Below the pieces are notes generated by a model. The model had not been told where the DNA came from. It ran no database searches and worked only from the letters and a program-made list of their open reading frames with translations. Shown piece after piece: positions 25,443-33,946 of a DNA stretch of 64,000 nucleotides. The first letter of the stretch is position 1. Each line of letters opens with the position of its first letter. Source of the DNA: Prochlorococcus sp. AG-355-J09 (GTDB lineage: Bacteria; Cyanobacteriota; Cyanobacteriia; PCC-6307; Cyanobiaceae). A program made the position numbers and the translations under genes. Where the stretch lies: assembly GCA_003278735.1 (NCBI GenBank), contig QCDO01000010.1, positions 1-64,000 on the forward strand, written 5' to 3'.

Positions 25443-27149
25443 TTACGAAGAACAACTGTAATGAGATACTCCTCCATAGTTAAAATACTGGCTTGGCTTT
25501 AGTCGATTATATTTTTCATCTATTTCTGGGGGTTGTTCTATATATGGATTGCTAAAGACATCCTGTAACTCTTTTATTTTTTTATAATTTCCCTTTTCAG
25601 CTTCTTCATATGCGGGAACGACCATCCATTCGCGCCAAGTATAGACTGGATTAAGGGATTTCATTGATACCGATTTTGCTTTGATATTACCCTCTTTCTT
25701 CAGGACTGATTGCCAGTTTTCAAGCCATACTTCCCACCTATTATTGAGCTCGTCATTAATTGGTAAATAGAAACACTCTTTTAAAGATTCTAATTTATCT
25801 GGTATTTCAGAGAGTTTACGGAACAAAATTGTATAGTCTGCTTTTGAAATGACCATGAGATTAAAAAATTCATTTATTAGAGTTTCGTTGTAATGTTCTA
25901 AACCAAGCTTGTTTGCCCACATTTTCATCAATTCCTTATTCATTAATTTAGAAAAGTCTTTTTCGATTTGATCTAACTTTTCTTGATCTTGTTTGCTTTG
26001 CGAAAGTAACGGACTAAGAGATGAACAGAATGTTTTAAAGTTTATTGCCGCTGCAGAAGGCTGGTTAAAAAATGAGAAATGTTCACCTCCACCTGTCCAT
26101 GGTTGAAATCTTGGATCAAATAATTCACAGAATCCAAAGGGGCCATAATCCAAGGTATAACCTCCAGCAGCACAATTATCACTATTGAAATTACCCTGGC
26201 AATAACCAACTCTCATCCAGTTAGCTATAAGTGATATGAGTCTTGATCTGTATAAAGATGCCAGTTTTATTACTTTACTTTCAATTGAAATCTCATATTC
26301 AATTTCATCTTTATAATTTCTATGAATTAGATGTTGAAATATCATCTCTAGTTCATTGAGTGCCTCATCATGCGCATTATTCCGAACTCGTCTTGCAAAA
26401 AGTTCAATCTGGCCTACACGTAAAAAAGATGGAGCGACTCTCGTAGTAATTGCCGCTAGATTATCAATCATGATGTCAGGCTCAAAATACCTGGACCCTT
26501 TGGAATACCACGGTCTTCTAACTATTTCTGAACGTGAGACATAAAGTGTTAAAGATCTTGAGGTAGGGATTCCCAAGGCATCCATTAATTCCTGTGCGAG
26601 AAATTCTCTAACGCTAGATCTTAAGACAGCTCTACCATCTGCTCCACGACAATAGGGAGTTGGACCTCCTCCTTTAAGTTGCATTTCCATTCTTTTCCCA
26701 TTGAATAAACCTTCAAAAACAGAAATTGCTCTGCCATCGCCATAACCATTGCCAGTTCCAAAAGGACATTGCTGGGTATATTCAGTCCCGTAAATTGATA
26801 ATGCATAACCTGTTGCCCAACCAACAGGACTCATTGGACAATTAGCAACAGAAATATCACCTGAGAAAAAACGACAAAAATTCTTGTCTTTAGTAAGATC
26901 TGAGCTTAGCCTTAGTTCTTTAAAAAGTTTGTTGCTATGGGAAATATATTCTGGTTCTGGAATAGCAGTTGGAACAACTGGGACGTAATGACCTGAATAT
27001 ACTGATCGCGGCTTATGATCATTTCCATCTTTTGTTGATTGAGGATCTGCTTTAAGAGAATTCATAAAAGAATAGTCAGATAGTTGAGAAAATTCGGAAA
27101 AATTTTCTGTAAGCTTTCCTTTTAATGAATTAGATTTGGTTGACATCAA
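25443..27149 (-). CDS. selO: Protein adenylyltransferase SelO
   Basis: A pseudokinase-fold enzyme that transfers AMP to Ser, Thr or Tyr, protecting against oxidative stress (YdiU/UPF0061). The ATP-binding segment QLKGGGPTPYCRGADGRA, the helix RSSVREFLAQELMDALG, the active-site Asn/Asp in NFNSDNCAAGG and LDYGPFGFCE, and the C-terminal Cys motif SHYSCSS (where other forms carry selenocysteine) are visible. 568 residues, slightly longer than E. coli SelO. Confidence 0.92.
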   Translation of the reverse strand: MMSTKSNSLKGKLTENFSEFSQLSDYSFMNSLKADPQSTKDGNDHKPRSVYSGHYVPVVPTAIPEPEYISHSNKLFKELRLSSDLTKDKNFCRFFSGDISVANCPMSPVGWATGYALSIYGTEYTQQCPFGTGNGYGDGRAISVFEGLFNGKRMEMQLKGGGPTPYCRGADGRAVLRSSVREFLAQELMDALGIPTSRSLTLYVSRSEIVRRPWYSKGSRYFEPDIMIDNLAAITTRVAPSFLRVGQIELFARRVRNNAHDEALNELEMIFQHLIHRNYKDEIEYEISIESKVIKLASLYRSRLISLIANWMRVGYCQGNFNSDNCAAGGYTLDYGPFGFCELFDPRFQPWTGGGEHFSFFNQPSAAAINFKTFCSSLSPLLSQSKQDQEKLDQIEKDFSKLMNKELMKMWANKLGLEHYNETLINEFFNLMVISKADYTILFRKLSEIPDKLESLKECFYLPINDELNNRWEVWLENWQSVLKKEGNIKAKSVSMKSLNPVYTWREWMVVPAYEEAEKGNYKKIKELQDVFSNPYIEQPPEIDEKYNRLKPSQYFNYGGVSHYSCSS

Positions 27150-27517
27150 ATTTGTTATTTATTCTTTTAGGTGCTCTAATTTCTTTAAATTAAACACCTA
27201 AATTTATTTTATATAGATTCTATTAGGGATGGTTTTTGCCGATACGTTTGAGATTTAATATAAGTTAAAATTTAATACTTAATTAAAAACAGGGTCCGCA
27301 TTATGAAATTTTTTGGAAAAAATTTTTTGGCTTTTAATAAATAAAAAAGAACTTCTCAAATATTAATCTTTACACAAGAACCACTGTAAATACTTATTTA
27401 TTGACGAATTTTTTTTAAGTTTGCTTTAATACAATGTGAAAAAGCTTCTAAATTTAATTTGTTGATCGACTTATACTACCCCCCTTATTTCCTCACTATA
27501 TTACTTGCAAAAATTTT
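27150..27517. other. Intergenic region selO-transporter
   Basis: 368 bp without a convincing gene. It contains an inverted repeat TTAGGTG / CACCTAA near 27167-27196 that encloses a second small repeat, and a 13-codon frame beginning MKFFGKNFLAF at about 27303 that is too short to support. No clear terminator was found for the transporter gene. Confidence 0.5.
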
Positions 27518-28861
27518 CTAACTTACCCAGCCCTTGAGCAAATCAAACACACTAATAAATAGTCCAAAACCAATAATTGGGGGCGCAACCCATCTTGTCA
27601 TGAATTTCAAATAACGTGTTGTTTTGATTCCTACTTTTGAATCACTAAGTTCTTCATTAAACTTTCCAGGTACTACCCATCCCATAAAGAAAGTAACCAA
27701 GAATCCACCAAAGATAAGTAATACGCCTCCAAAAATTGAATCTATAGTTCCAAGAATGTTTAAGCTCAATGCAGAAGGAATGCCTGCTAAGAATAGGGAA
27801 AGAGTAATCAGCCAAACAGATTTTTCTCTTTTAAAACCAAATTTATCCATCAAAGAGGAAACTGGAACTTCCAATAATGAAACAGAGGAAGTTATTGCTG
27901 CAATATAAGCTAGAGCAAAAAATGCAACAGCTACAATCCTTCCAACCGCTCCATATGAACCAAGGCCCGTAGGTATTGATATAAATAAGGCACCAACTGT
28001 TGATTCAGAAATAGCATCACTTAAACCAAATGTTAAAACAATAGGAAAAGTAATAAGTCCTGCCATTAGACCCACCAAAGTATCCAATGAAGCCACTCCC
28101 ACACCTAGTTTTGGAAGATTACTCTTTTTATTTAAATAGGAAGCATAAGTCACCATAACTCCAATTCCTAAACTTAAAGAAAAGAAAGCTTGTGTAAAAG
28201 CATTTCTTATTGTTTGAGGGTTCCTTAATTCATCAAAGTCAAACTTAAACAAAAATGTTTTGTATCCTTCCCATGCGCCTGAAAGTGAAGTGGCCCATAT
28301 AGCTAGCGATAGAAGAATTATAAAAAGTATAGGCATAAAGAATCGTGTCACCTTTTCGATTCCTTTTTTTATCCCTGATGAAACTATTATGGCTGTAAGC
28401 ACAAGACTTAATAGGTGCCCCAATAAAACACTGCTGCCACTACTAATTGAGCCAAAGAAAGCTTCTGCTTCACTTAAATTTTTTGGTAATCCAAAAAATA
28501 ATGAATGGAACAAGGTATCTGCGGTCCACCCCATAATGACTGAATAATATGATGCTATTCCCAAGGGAGCTATAAAGAAAAGAATTCCTAATGGATACCA
28601 ATTTTTTCCAGCTAACTTTACTGGTGCAAGCAATGTGCTGGCAGTGGCGTTTCTTCCTAAAGCCATTTCAGCAACAAATACCGGAAGGCATACAATTAAA
28701 ACTATTAGTATGTATAAAAGTACAAATGCAGCACCTCCACCTTGAGAGGCTCTGTAGGCGAAACCCCAAAGGTTACCAAGACCTACTGCGCTACCAGCAG
28801 CTGCAAGAATGAATCCCAACTTACTAGTCCATTGTTCTCTTGGAGAAATTTTTGAGTTCAA
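27518..28861 (-). CDS. Sodium-dependent transporter, SNF/NSS family
   Basis: 447 residues with the LeuT-fold first helix LAAAGSAVGLGNLWGFAYRA and about 11 membrane helices. Bacterial relatives such as LeuT and MhsT import amino acids with sodium. The substrate cannot be told from sequence; amino acid uptake would fit nitrogen supply in the ocean. Stands alone. Confidence 0.9.
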   Translation of the reverse strand: MNSKISPREQWTSKLGFILAAAGSAVGLGNLWGFAYRASQGGGAAFVLLYILIVLIVCLPVFVAEMALGRNATASTLLAPVKLAGKNWYPLGILFFIAPLGIASYYSVIMGWTADTLFHSLFFGLPKNLSEAEAFFGSISSGSSVLLGHLLSLVLTAIIVSSGIKKGIEKVTRFFMPILFIILLSLAIWATSLSGAWEGYKTFLFKFDFDELRNPQTIRNAFTQAFFSLSLGIGVMVTYASYLNKKSNLPKLGVGVASLDTLVGLMAGLITFPIVLTFGLSDAISESTVGALFISIPTGLGSYGAVGRIVAVAFFALAYIAAITSSVSLLEVPVSSLMDKFGFKREKSVWLITLSLFLAGIPSALSLNILGTIDSIFGGVLLIFGGFLVTFFMGWVVPGKFNEELSDSKVGIKTTRYLKFMTRWVAPPIIGFGLFISVFDLLKGWVS

Positions 28862-29000
28862 AATTAAAATCTGTTTTTTATAGTTGATTTATAACCCATA
28901 AATAAAAATTAGTTAAAACATTGCTTAATAAAAACTAATCTTTATTCAATTATTTTTTTTGCAAAAAGATTAAAAATCTAAAAAACATCTTATTATTGCT

Positions 29001-29282
29001 ATGACTATTGAAACGACTATTCTAGATTTTCAACTGAGTAATACGTTTGAACAATATGAATCTCATATGAATGCTGAGGAACAGCAGTCGATGTTTAAAG
29101 AAATGGGAGTTAAAACATTTTATATTGGTAAATCATTAGATGATCCTCAAAGGGCAACTGTAATTTTTCAAGGACCAGTAAATGTTCTCTACGATATTTT
29201 TATGAATCCTGAAACAAAACCTATTGTTGAAGCTTCAGGGCACATTTATGAGGAGACAAAAATAACTCGATGGATTTCTTGA
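29001..29282 (+). CDS. DUF3764-family protein
   Basis: 93 residues with an alternating strand and helix layout of the dimeric alpha-beta barrel type (TTILDFQLSNTFEQYESHM; QRATVIFQGPVNVLYDIF). I recognise the picocyanobacterial DUF3764 pattern. Function unknown. It is 15 bp upstream of the next gene, so they may be co-transcribed. First gene of the accessory island. Confidence 0.75.
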   Translation: MTIETTILDFQLSNTFEQYESHMNAEEQQSMFKEMGVKTFYIGKSLDDPQRATVIFQGPVNVLYDIFMNPETKPIVEASGHIYEETKITRWIS

Positions 29283-29297
29283 AAAAATAAATCTTTT

Positions 29298-29597
29298 ATG
29301 AATTATCAACTTTTAATTGAATCATACTCTTTTGGGACATCCCTTTCTGAGCAAGAAATAGAACTTTTAAGTCTGGAACTTGAAACTCAAATTATGAACA
29401 TTAATATATCAACAGAATTTGGCTGTTTTAAATCTGCCCCCACCCATATTTGCGAAGGCCTAAATTTAAAAAAAGATACATATTGGATTATGTGCCTTGC
29501 TGAAATATTAGATTTACATAAGCCCCCTAAATTTGGGAAAACGAAAAGTGTGGAGGTTTTCGATTTACTTCTTGAAAAAGGACTTGTTATTGGTTAA
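29298..29597 (+). CDS. Conserved small protein, paralogue of the 10.97 kb gene
   Basis: 99 residues. The centre ICEGLNLKKDTYWIMCLA plus LDLHKPPKFGKTKSVEVF parallels the minus-strand gene at 10972. Predicted helical and soluble. Follows the DUF3764 gene. Confidence 0.7.
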   Translation: MNYQLLIESYSFGTSLSEQEIELLSLELETQIMNINISTEFGCFKSAPTHICEGLNLKKDTYWIMCLAEILDLHKPPKFGKTKSVEVFDLLLEKGLVIG

Positions 29598-29668
29598 TTA
29601 TTTGAGTATTAAAAAATAAATTGTTTTTTCTTTATTCTGATAGTATTTACCTAGGGTCAGATAAATAA

Positions 29669-30025
29669 ATGAAAGTTTCTAATGAATTAGTATTGGGAAA
29701 TATTATTAAGTTAACTAGATCAAGTGAAAAGAAATTTAAACTAGGAAATTTTAAAGGGGCAATAGATGACAAAATGAAGGCTAATGAAATATTGAAATCC
29801 AAATCTTGTGATAAAAGAATTATTGAACAATATAGAGAAGAATTATCAAGATTGTATTCCTCAAAATTTGATCTTATATTCGATCATAAGCTGAAAATTG
29901 ATGAAATAAAGAGAAATGAAATAGTAAAAATGTTGGAACAAAAAAGTAAGGAAAAATTAAAAAGTCTCGATTATAAAGGAGCAATAAAAGCCTTTAGGAG
30001 GGCAGAAAAATATTTTTCAAATTAA
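29669..30025 (+). CDS. TPR-like two-repeat protein (118 aa)
   Basis: 118 residues with two matching segments: FKLGNFKGAIDDKMKANEIL (about 25-44) and LKSLDYKGAIKAFRRAEKYF (about 97-116), each like the second half of a tetratricopeptide repeat. A long charged helix joins them. Likely a protein-interaction module; the duplicated unit suggests internal duplication. Confidence 0.65.
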   Translation: MKVSNELVLGNIIKLTRSSEKKFKLGNFKGAIDDKMKANEILKSKSCDKRIIEQYREELSRLYSSKFDLIFDHKLKIDEIKRNEIVKMLEQKSKEKLKSLDYKGAIKAFRRAEKYFSN

Positions 30026-30153
30026 AATCATCCAAAATCTCAGAGTTTTTACAAGATAATTAAATTCATAATTTTAAGAAAAAAAAATAATGAAAGGGTT
30101 GATTTTTTTTCAGAATTCGTTTCTCTAAAGATATATCATTTTTGATACTACTC

Positions 30154-30267
30154 ATGGTTATGCCCCAATCTACCTTGGAAAGCTTATTATTTTTTTTGAT
30201 ACTTTCTCTTCTTGCAACGTACATTGTTAATTTAAAGTATTCTTCAAAATTAAAAATACAGAAGTAG
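30154..30267 (+). CDS. Single-helix membrane peptide (37 aa)
   Basis: 37 residues, starting MVMPQSTLES, with one membrane helix (LLFFLILSLLATYIV) and a basic tail KYSSKLKIQK. The short frame and lack of family support keep confidence low. Confidence 0.45.
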   Translation: MVMPQSTLESLLFFLILSLLATYIVNLKYSSKLKIQK

Positions 30268-30293
30268 TTTTTTTATTATTTTCTGAATGTGTT

Positions 30294-30491
30294 TTATTTC
30301 TTTGGATCACTCCAAGTATCTTTGTATAACCAGCTCAAAAAAGTAAGAGTAAGTATATTCCCAAATGCATAAGTTACTCCTAATAATGGGTCATAAATAT
30401 TTGCAATAATAGTCGACATTATAAAGATTATTAACCCTGAAACAACCAAATCCTGAATAGGCAAATGTTTAAAATCTACCGAATTAATCAT
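30294..30491 (-). CDS. Two-helix membrane protein (65 aa)
   Basis: 65 residues with two hydrophobic segments, DLVVSGLIIFIMSTIIANIY and TYAFGNILTLTFLSWLY. Function unknown. Confidence 0.6.
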   Translation of the reverse strand: MINSVDFKHLPIQDLVVSGLIIFIMSTIIANIYDPLLGVTYAFGNILTLTFLSWLYKDTWSDPKK

Positions 30492-30570
30492 TTGATAATT
30501 GTTTTTAATAGATTAAATTCATTATAAAACAAACAAGTAACTTATTTATTTATAAGGCAATACCAAAGAT

Positions 30571-30801
30571 ATGAATAATTTTAGAATGGCAAAAATAATT
30601 ATAGTTTTTTCATCATTATCTTATTTGAGTGTTTCTTTTTTAAGAAATTATAATTCTCCAGAAAATATAGAAAAAAGATGTATTCTTAAATTTGAAAAAG
30701 ATTTTAAAAATAATTTGGAAACATCTCATGAAGAATGGAATCAAATTTTAGATTTAGCTGATAACAATTATTTAAAATGTATGGGAATACCTCAGTATTA
30801 A
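30571..30801 (+). CDS. Small membrane-anchored protein (76 aa)
   Basis: 76 residues with an N-terminal hydrophobic stretch (AKIIIVFSSLSYLSVSFL), possibly a signal anchor, and a charged C-terminal region with two Cys (RCILKFEKDF; YLKCMGIPQY). The next gene starts three bases after its stop. Confidence 0.55.
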   Translation: MNNFRMAKIIIVFSSLSYLSVSFLRNYNSPENIEKRCILKFEKDFKNNLETSHEEWNQILDLADNNYLKCMGIPQY

Positions 30802-30803
30802 TT

Positions 30804-31019
30804 ATGGGAGAGGCAAAGAGAAGAAAAAATTTAGGTATTCCACCTAGAGAAAAAACTGAAGATATCAAGTTACCTCAACTTGATAAAAAAGCTATACAAC
30901 AAAAAGTAAGGTCTACATTGTATAAATTTCCAATTATCCCTTTTCTTTTTTATGGAGCGGCCCTAATTATCCTAATCGGAGGTTTATTTTATGTTTTCAA
31001 ATCCTTAAATATAGCTTAA
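30804..31019 (+). CDS. DUF2839-family protein
   Basis: 71 residues from the ATG at 30804, chosen over an upstream in-frame ATG because it gives the family start MGEAKRRKNLGIPPRE. A single C-terminal helix FLFYGAALIILIGGLFYVF follows. The family is cyanobacterial, function unknown. A second member lies at 33217. Confidence 0.82.
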   Translation: MGEAKRRKNLGIPPREKTEDIKLPQLDKKAIQQKVRSTLYKFPIIPFLFYGAALIILIGGLFYVFKSLNIA

Positions 31020-31152
31020 TTAAAAGGAATACTAATTTGATATTTATGATTTTTTGGAATCATTAATTATAAAAACTTGAAGGATAATAAATGAGCAATT
31101 TTTATTGTGAAAAAATAATCAAAGAAATAATATTTGAGAATTATTACGATTG

Positions 31153-31169
31153 ACACCATCATATGGTGT
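31153..31169. repeat. Perfect inverted repeat ACACCAT-CAT-ATGGTGT
   Basis: A 7 bp stem with a 3 bp loop, 30 bp before the microprotein gene at 31199. The sequence CATATGGTGTT-(T)-GTAA recurs at about 36742. No T run follows, so it is not a terminator; possibly a protein-binding site. Confidence 0.5.
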
Positions 31170-31198
31170 TGTAATTTTAGATTAAACTAAAACTATTT

Positions 31199-31333
31199 AT
31201 GAAAAAAATAAATAAAAAATATTATGAAATAATTCGTCAAGCTGATAATGCGGTTGGAAGAAAAGAAGTAGTTAGTTTATTAAAAAAAGCTGCAATGATT
31301 ATGTCTAAATCTGAGGAAAACTTAGCTGCTTAA
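31199..31333 (+). CDS. Microprotein with GRKE motif (44 aa)
   Basis: 44 residues, starting KKINKKYYEIIRQADN and continuing VGRKEVVSLLKKAAMIMSK. It matches the 45-residue protein at 11377 in length, KKY start, GRKE position and helical pattern. The two are clear relatives. Function unknown. Confidence 0.68.
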   Translation: MKKINKKYYEIIRQADNAVGRKEVVSLLKKAAMIMSKSEENLAA

Positions 31334-31342
31334 GTTAGAAAA

Positions 31343-31474
31343 CTATTTTATTAGGATAAATAAAACACCATAAAGAATGATTGATGAGGATGTAGCCATA
31401 ATGATAAATGGTATTATCATGCCTGAGTTTAACCATCTTAAAAGTCTAATTTTTTTGTTAATTACTCTTGGCAT
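31343..31474 (-). CDS. Single-helix membrane peptide (43 aa)
   Basis: 43 residues with a basic N-terminus (MPRVINKKIRLLRWL) and a hydrophobic C-terminal half with one or two short helices (IIPFIIMATSSSIILYGVLF). Not recognised. Confidence 0.5.
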   Translation of the reverse strand: MPRVINKKIRLLRWLNSGMIIPFIIMATSSSIILYGVLFILIK

Positions 31475-31699
31475 CTTTTCTGATTCCCTTAATTGCAACC
31501 TAACAAGTAAATAAATGGTGTAAATGATTAATTAATCTTTTTAAATATCATTCTTTAGCTTTTTTGGAATTAAATTTTCTAAAGAAAATTATTTTAATTC
31601 CATCTGAATTTTTTATCTTAAGAGAAATTTTTAGGTAATTAATACCTTGTATTCTTCAAATTTCTTATGCAAGATTTAGAAACATTAGATTTGTAAATA

Positions 31700-31975
31700 A
31701 TGATTAAAAATTTAAAAGAGGTCCCTGAAGAATTTAAAGATTATGATTCAGAACTTTTACTTAAGATTTTAAATAAGACATCACTGGAGAATAAAAAAGG
31801 TGATGATAATGAACTATTTGTAGATGAAAATTGGAAAATTAATTCAAAAAATATGAGTAATATAATTCCTTCAGATAATTCAAATTTAAAAAGAATATTA
31901 TTAGATATTTTCCCAAATAAAAAAATAGTGATTCAGGATAATAATGATGGGTCGCAAACGATTTTCTTATCCTAA
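31700..31975 (+). CDS. Small acidic protein (91 aa)
   Basis: 91 residues, soluble, rich in Asp, Asn and Lys, with a C-terminal beta-rich end (KKIVIQDNNDGSQTIFLS). Not recognised. No signal peptide or membrane helix. Confidence 0.55.
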   Translation: MIKNLKEVPEEFKDYDSELLLKILNKTSLENKKGDDNELFVDENWKINSKNMSNIIPSDNSNLKRILLDIFPNKKIVIQDNNDGSQTIFLS

Positions 31976-32088
31976 ATTCAGGAAATATTAAAACCTTATT
32001 TATACTATCTATTCAATATTTATTTTTTTTTTGAAAAATTTAGTAAAAATTACTCTCGCGGAATTTTTTTATAGATGTTATCTTTCAC

Positions 32089-32148
32089 TAACGTTCATCC
32101 AAGTTTATATCTCTGGACGCATGAAATGGGAGTAGGGAACGGGATTCT
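32089..32148 (+). promoter_or_regulatory. Glutamine-riboswitch-like leader (glnA/Downstream-peptide type)
   Basis: Order: ACGTTCATCC, a variable hairpin, GGACGCAT, then GTAGGGAACGGG. The GUUCAUC, GGACG, GUAGG and GGAACG boxes match, as I recall them, the cyanobacterial glutamine aptamers. A -10-like TATAGAT at about 32070 starts a leader of roughly 90 nt. The element ends 18 bp before the ATG of a 56-residue peptide gene, the typical arrangement of a Downstream-peptide RNA. Shares three boxes in the same order with the leader at 12150. Confidence 0.7.
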
Positions 32149-32166
32149 CATTAACTGCAAAAGACC

Positions 32167-32337
32167 ATGAATAACCTCTTACAAATAAGAGAAAAAATCA
32201 AAAGAGTCAATAGGCTATATGAAGCCCAAATTTTGGCTACTAAAAGTGGAGAAGTTACTCCATACAGAAGATCCGTCTTTGAAGAAAGAATCAGGAAAAC
32301 ACAAAAAGAAATGAAGTTAAAAGACTCAAAAAATTAA
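32167..32337 (+). CDS. Riboswitch-linked small basic peptide (56 aa)
   Basis: 56 residues, highly charged and helical (MNNLLQIREKIKRVNRLYEA, then RSVFEERIRKTQKEMKLK). It is the only gene between the aptamer-like leader and a strong terminator, so it is a dedicated regulated peptide. By analogy with other glutamine-switch peptides in cyanobacteria it may bind a nitrogen enzyme or regulator (inference). Confidence 0.72.
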   Translation: MNNLLQIREKIKRVNRLYEAQILATKSGEVTPYRRSVFEERIRKTQKEMKLKDSKN

Positions 32338-32362
32338 ATTCTTTTTTGAAACTGATCAATTA

Positions 32363-32393
32363 AGAGGGGGTTTTATCCCTCTCTTTTTTTTTT
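32363..32393 (+). terminator. Rho-independent terminator
   Basis: AGAGGG, a short GC-containing loop, CCCTCT, then ten T; 26 bp past the stop of the 56-residue peptide gene. Confidence 0.87.
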
Positions 32394-32518
32394 ACAACCT
32401 AATTATTAATTTATTTTTTCGATTATCGACTATTAAAAAGAACTTAATATTGATACTTTTACTATTGATTTAAATTATATAAATGGCAAATTTAATTCAA
32501 TAATTAAGAGGAATAAAT

Positions 32519-32809
32519 ATGTTTAAAAAGAAAAATAAACAAATTAAAACTTCACCTAATAAATCAAATTTAGATCAAGTTTTATGGTTTATAGAAAATT
32601 ATTTGCCCCAAAAGAAAGATCGAGGTGTTCAAAAAAAATTGTATATGGATAATCTAGAAGCAGAGACTATTAAGATATTTTCTAAATTAGCCTCAACACG
32701 TTCTAAAACATTATTACCAACTACAAAAAATACGATAATCTCTTTTACCTTTGGTAATTGGGCCTTACCTTATCTGAAATTTCTTAAGAAAATAGGAATA
32801 GCTAAGTAA
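32519..32809 (+). CDS. Hypothetical protein (96 aa)
   Basis: 96 basic residues (MFKKKNKQIKTSPNKSN start) with an amphipathic centre (AETIKIFSKLAS) and a hydrophobic C-terminal half. Not recognised. Confidence 0.55.
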   Translation: MFKKKNKQIKTSPNKSNLDQVLWFIENYLPQKKDRGVQKKLYMDNLEAETIKIFSKLASTRSKTLLPTTKNTIISFTFGNWALPYLKFLKKIGIAK

Positions 32810-32963
32810 GAAAATTGTGATCTGCTAGAACTAGATTTATCCCGAAAATAAAAATAAATAAAGATTAAAAAGTCACAGAAAGTTCTTTTCGAAATTTAAG
32901 GAGGAATACTTACTTTACATAAAAAATACTATTGCTAAGTTTAAAATAAGAGATCTATTGATT

Positions 32964-33110
32964 ATGTTTTTAAATTATCTGCCCAGTGAAATGGTTGAAG
33001 TTGTTGGTTTGACAATGATTTTTTCATTTCTCGTTGGAACTATATTAATTTTATTATTTACATCAGATCAGGCAAACACAAAGAATCTATATTTAAGGAA
33101 GGCTAAATAA
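32964..33110 (+). CDS. Single-helix membrane peptide (48 aa)
   Basis: 48 residues: MFLNYLPSEMVEVV, a membrane helix (TMIFSFLVGTILILLF) and a polar tail ending YLRKAK. Not recognised. Confidence 0.5.
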   Translation: MFLNYLPSEMVEVVGLTMIFSFLVGTILILLFTSDQANTKNLYLRKAK

Positions 33111-33216
33111 ATTTTAAATAATTTGTTTATCTACAAAGGACCTTCGTTTTTAATAAAGTTAACTCGCAGGTGAAGAACATAATTTTTAATATTGATACAT
33201 AAACAAATTTAAGATT

Positions 33217-33414
33217 ATGGGCGAAGCTAAAAGAAGAGAAAAATTAGGATTGCCACCTAGACAAAAAAATGAATTAAATAAATCTGATAGATACTTTTCA
33301 TGGCTTCCAATTACTAAATCAAGAATTAAGAAATACCCTTATATGGGTGTAGCAACAATGGCACTGGGAGCGATAATTTTCTTAGTAAGTGGAGGAGCAA
33401 ATAGTATTAATTAG
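33217..33414 (+). CDS. DUF2839-family protein
   Basis: 65 residues beginning MGEAKRREKLGLPPRQK, then RYFSWLPITKSRIKKY and a C-terminal helix (MGVATMALGAIIFLVS). It is the closer of the two window copies to the family pattern with the WLPITKS segment. Function unknown. Confidence 0.85.
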   Translation: MGEAKRREKLGLPPRQKNELNKSDRYFSWLPITKSRIKKYPYMGVATMALGAIIFLVSGGANSIN

Positions 33415-33442
33415 TTAGAATTTGGCTTGGCGAAGAATATAT

Positions 33443-33703
33443 CTAAGTTTTTTTTTGTAATAGTTTAACGCCAGATATTATTGAGATTATTGAGGCTATT
33501 CCTAAAATTATCGAGTAAAAAGGTTGCAAATTAATAATGCCAAAATTACCTGTATGCCATTTTATCAACCAAAAAGCATCTACTCCCAGTGGCTGAAGAA
33601 TACTATAAATAGTCCCAGATACAATAGTAATTAGTAATGGGATTGCTGAAATTGCGGTTATTTTCCTGTGAATTTTTCTTTGATTTGTTTTTAATTTTTC
33701 CAT
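33443..33703 (-). CDS. PepSY-TM-like small membrane protein
   Basis: 86 residues with three membrane segments; conserved His in KIHRKITAISAIPLLIT and in WLIKWHTGNFG, then INLQPFYSIILGI. The paired His in helices recall haem- or metal-linked PepSY-associated membrane proteins. Its ATG follows directly on the stop of the DUF3721 gene (no gap), so it is the last gene of a coupled operon. Confidence 0.7.
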   Translation of the reverse strand: MEKLKTNQRKIHRKITAISAIPLLITIVSGTIYSILQPLGVDAFWLIKWHTGNFGIINLQPFYSIILGIASIISIISGVKLLQKKT

Positions 33704-33925
33704 CTATTTCCTCAAATAGATATGTAATTCTTTTTCGTTTTTGCATGGCATCCATTTATCTTGATTCTTATGTATTCCTTCGCAACCAAGTTCTAAAGAT
33801 CTATTTTCAGCATCCTCTTCAGAAAGAAATGTACCCCTCATATGTGCATGCGAATAACTATTTAAATTTAGAGATAAGGAAAATAAAAAAATTAAAAATT
33901 TAAAATTTCTAAGAAAAATATGCAT
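33704..33925 (-). CDS. Secreted DUF3721-family protein
   Basis: 73 residues with a signal peptide (FLIFLFSLSLNLNSYSHA) and the family motif HMRGTFLSEEDAENRSLELG, then C-E-G-x-H and KWMPCKNE. The two Cys and His residues could bind metal. Sits between the DUF411 gene and the PepSY-like gene. Confidence 0.8.
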   Translation of the reverse strand: MHIFLRNFKFLIFLFSLSLNLNSYSHAHMRGTFLSEEDAENRSLELGCEGIHKNQDKWMPCKNEKELHIYLRK

Positions 33926-33946
33926 TATTTCAAATTACTATTTGTA

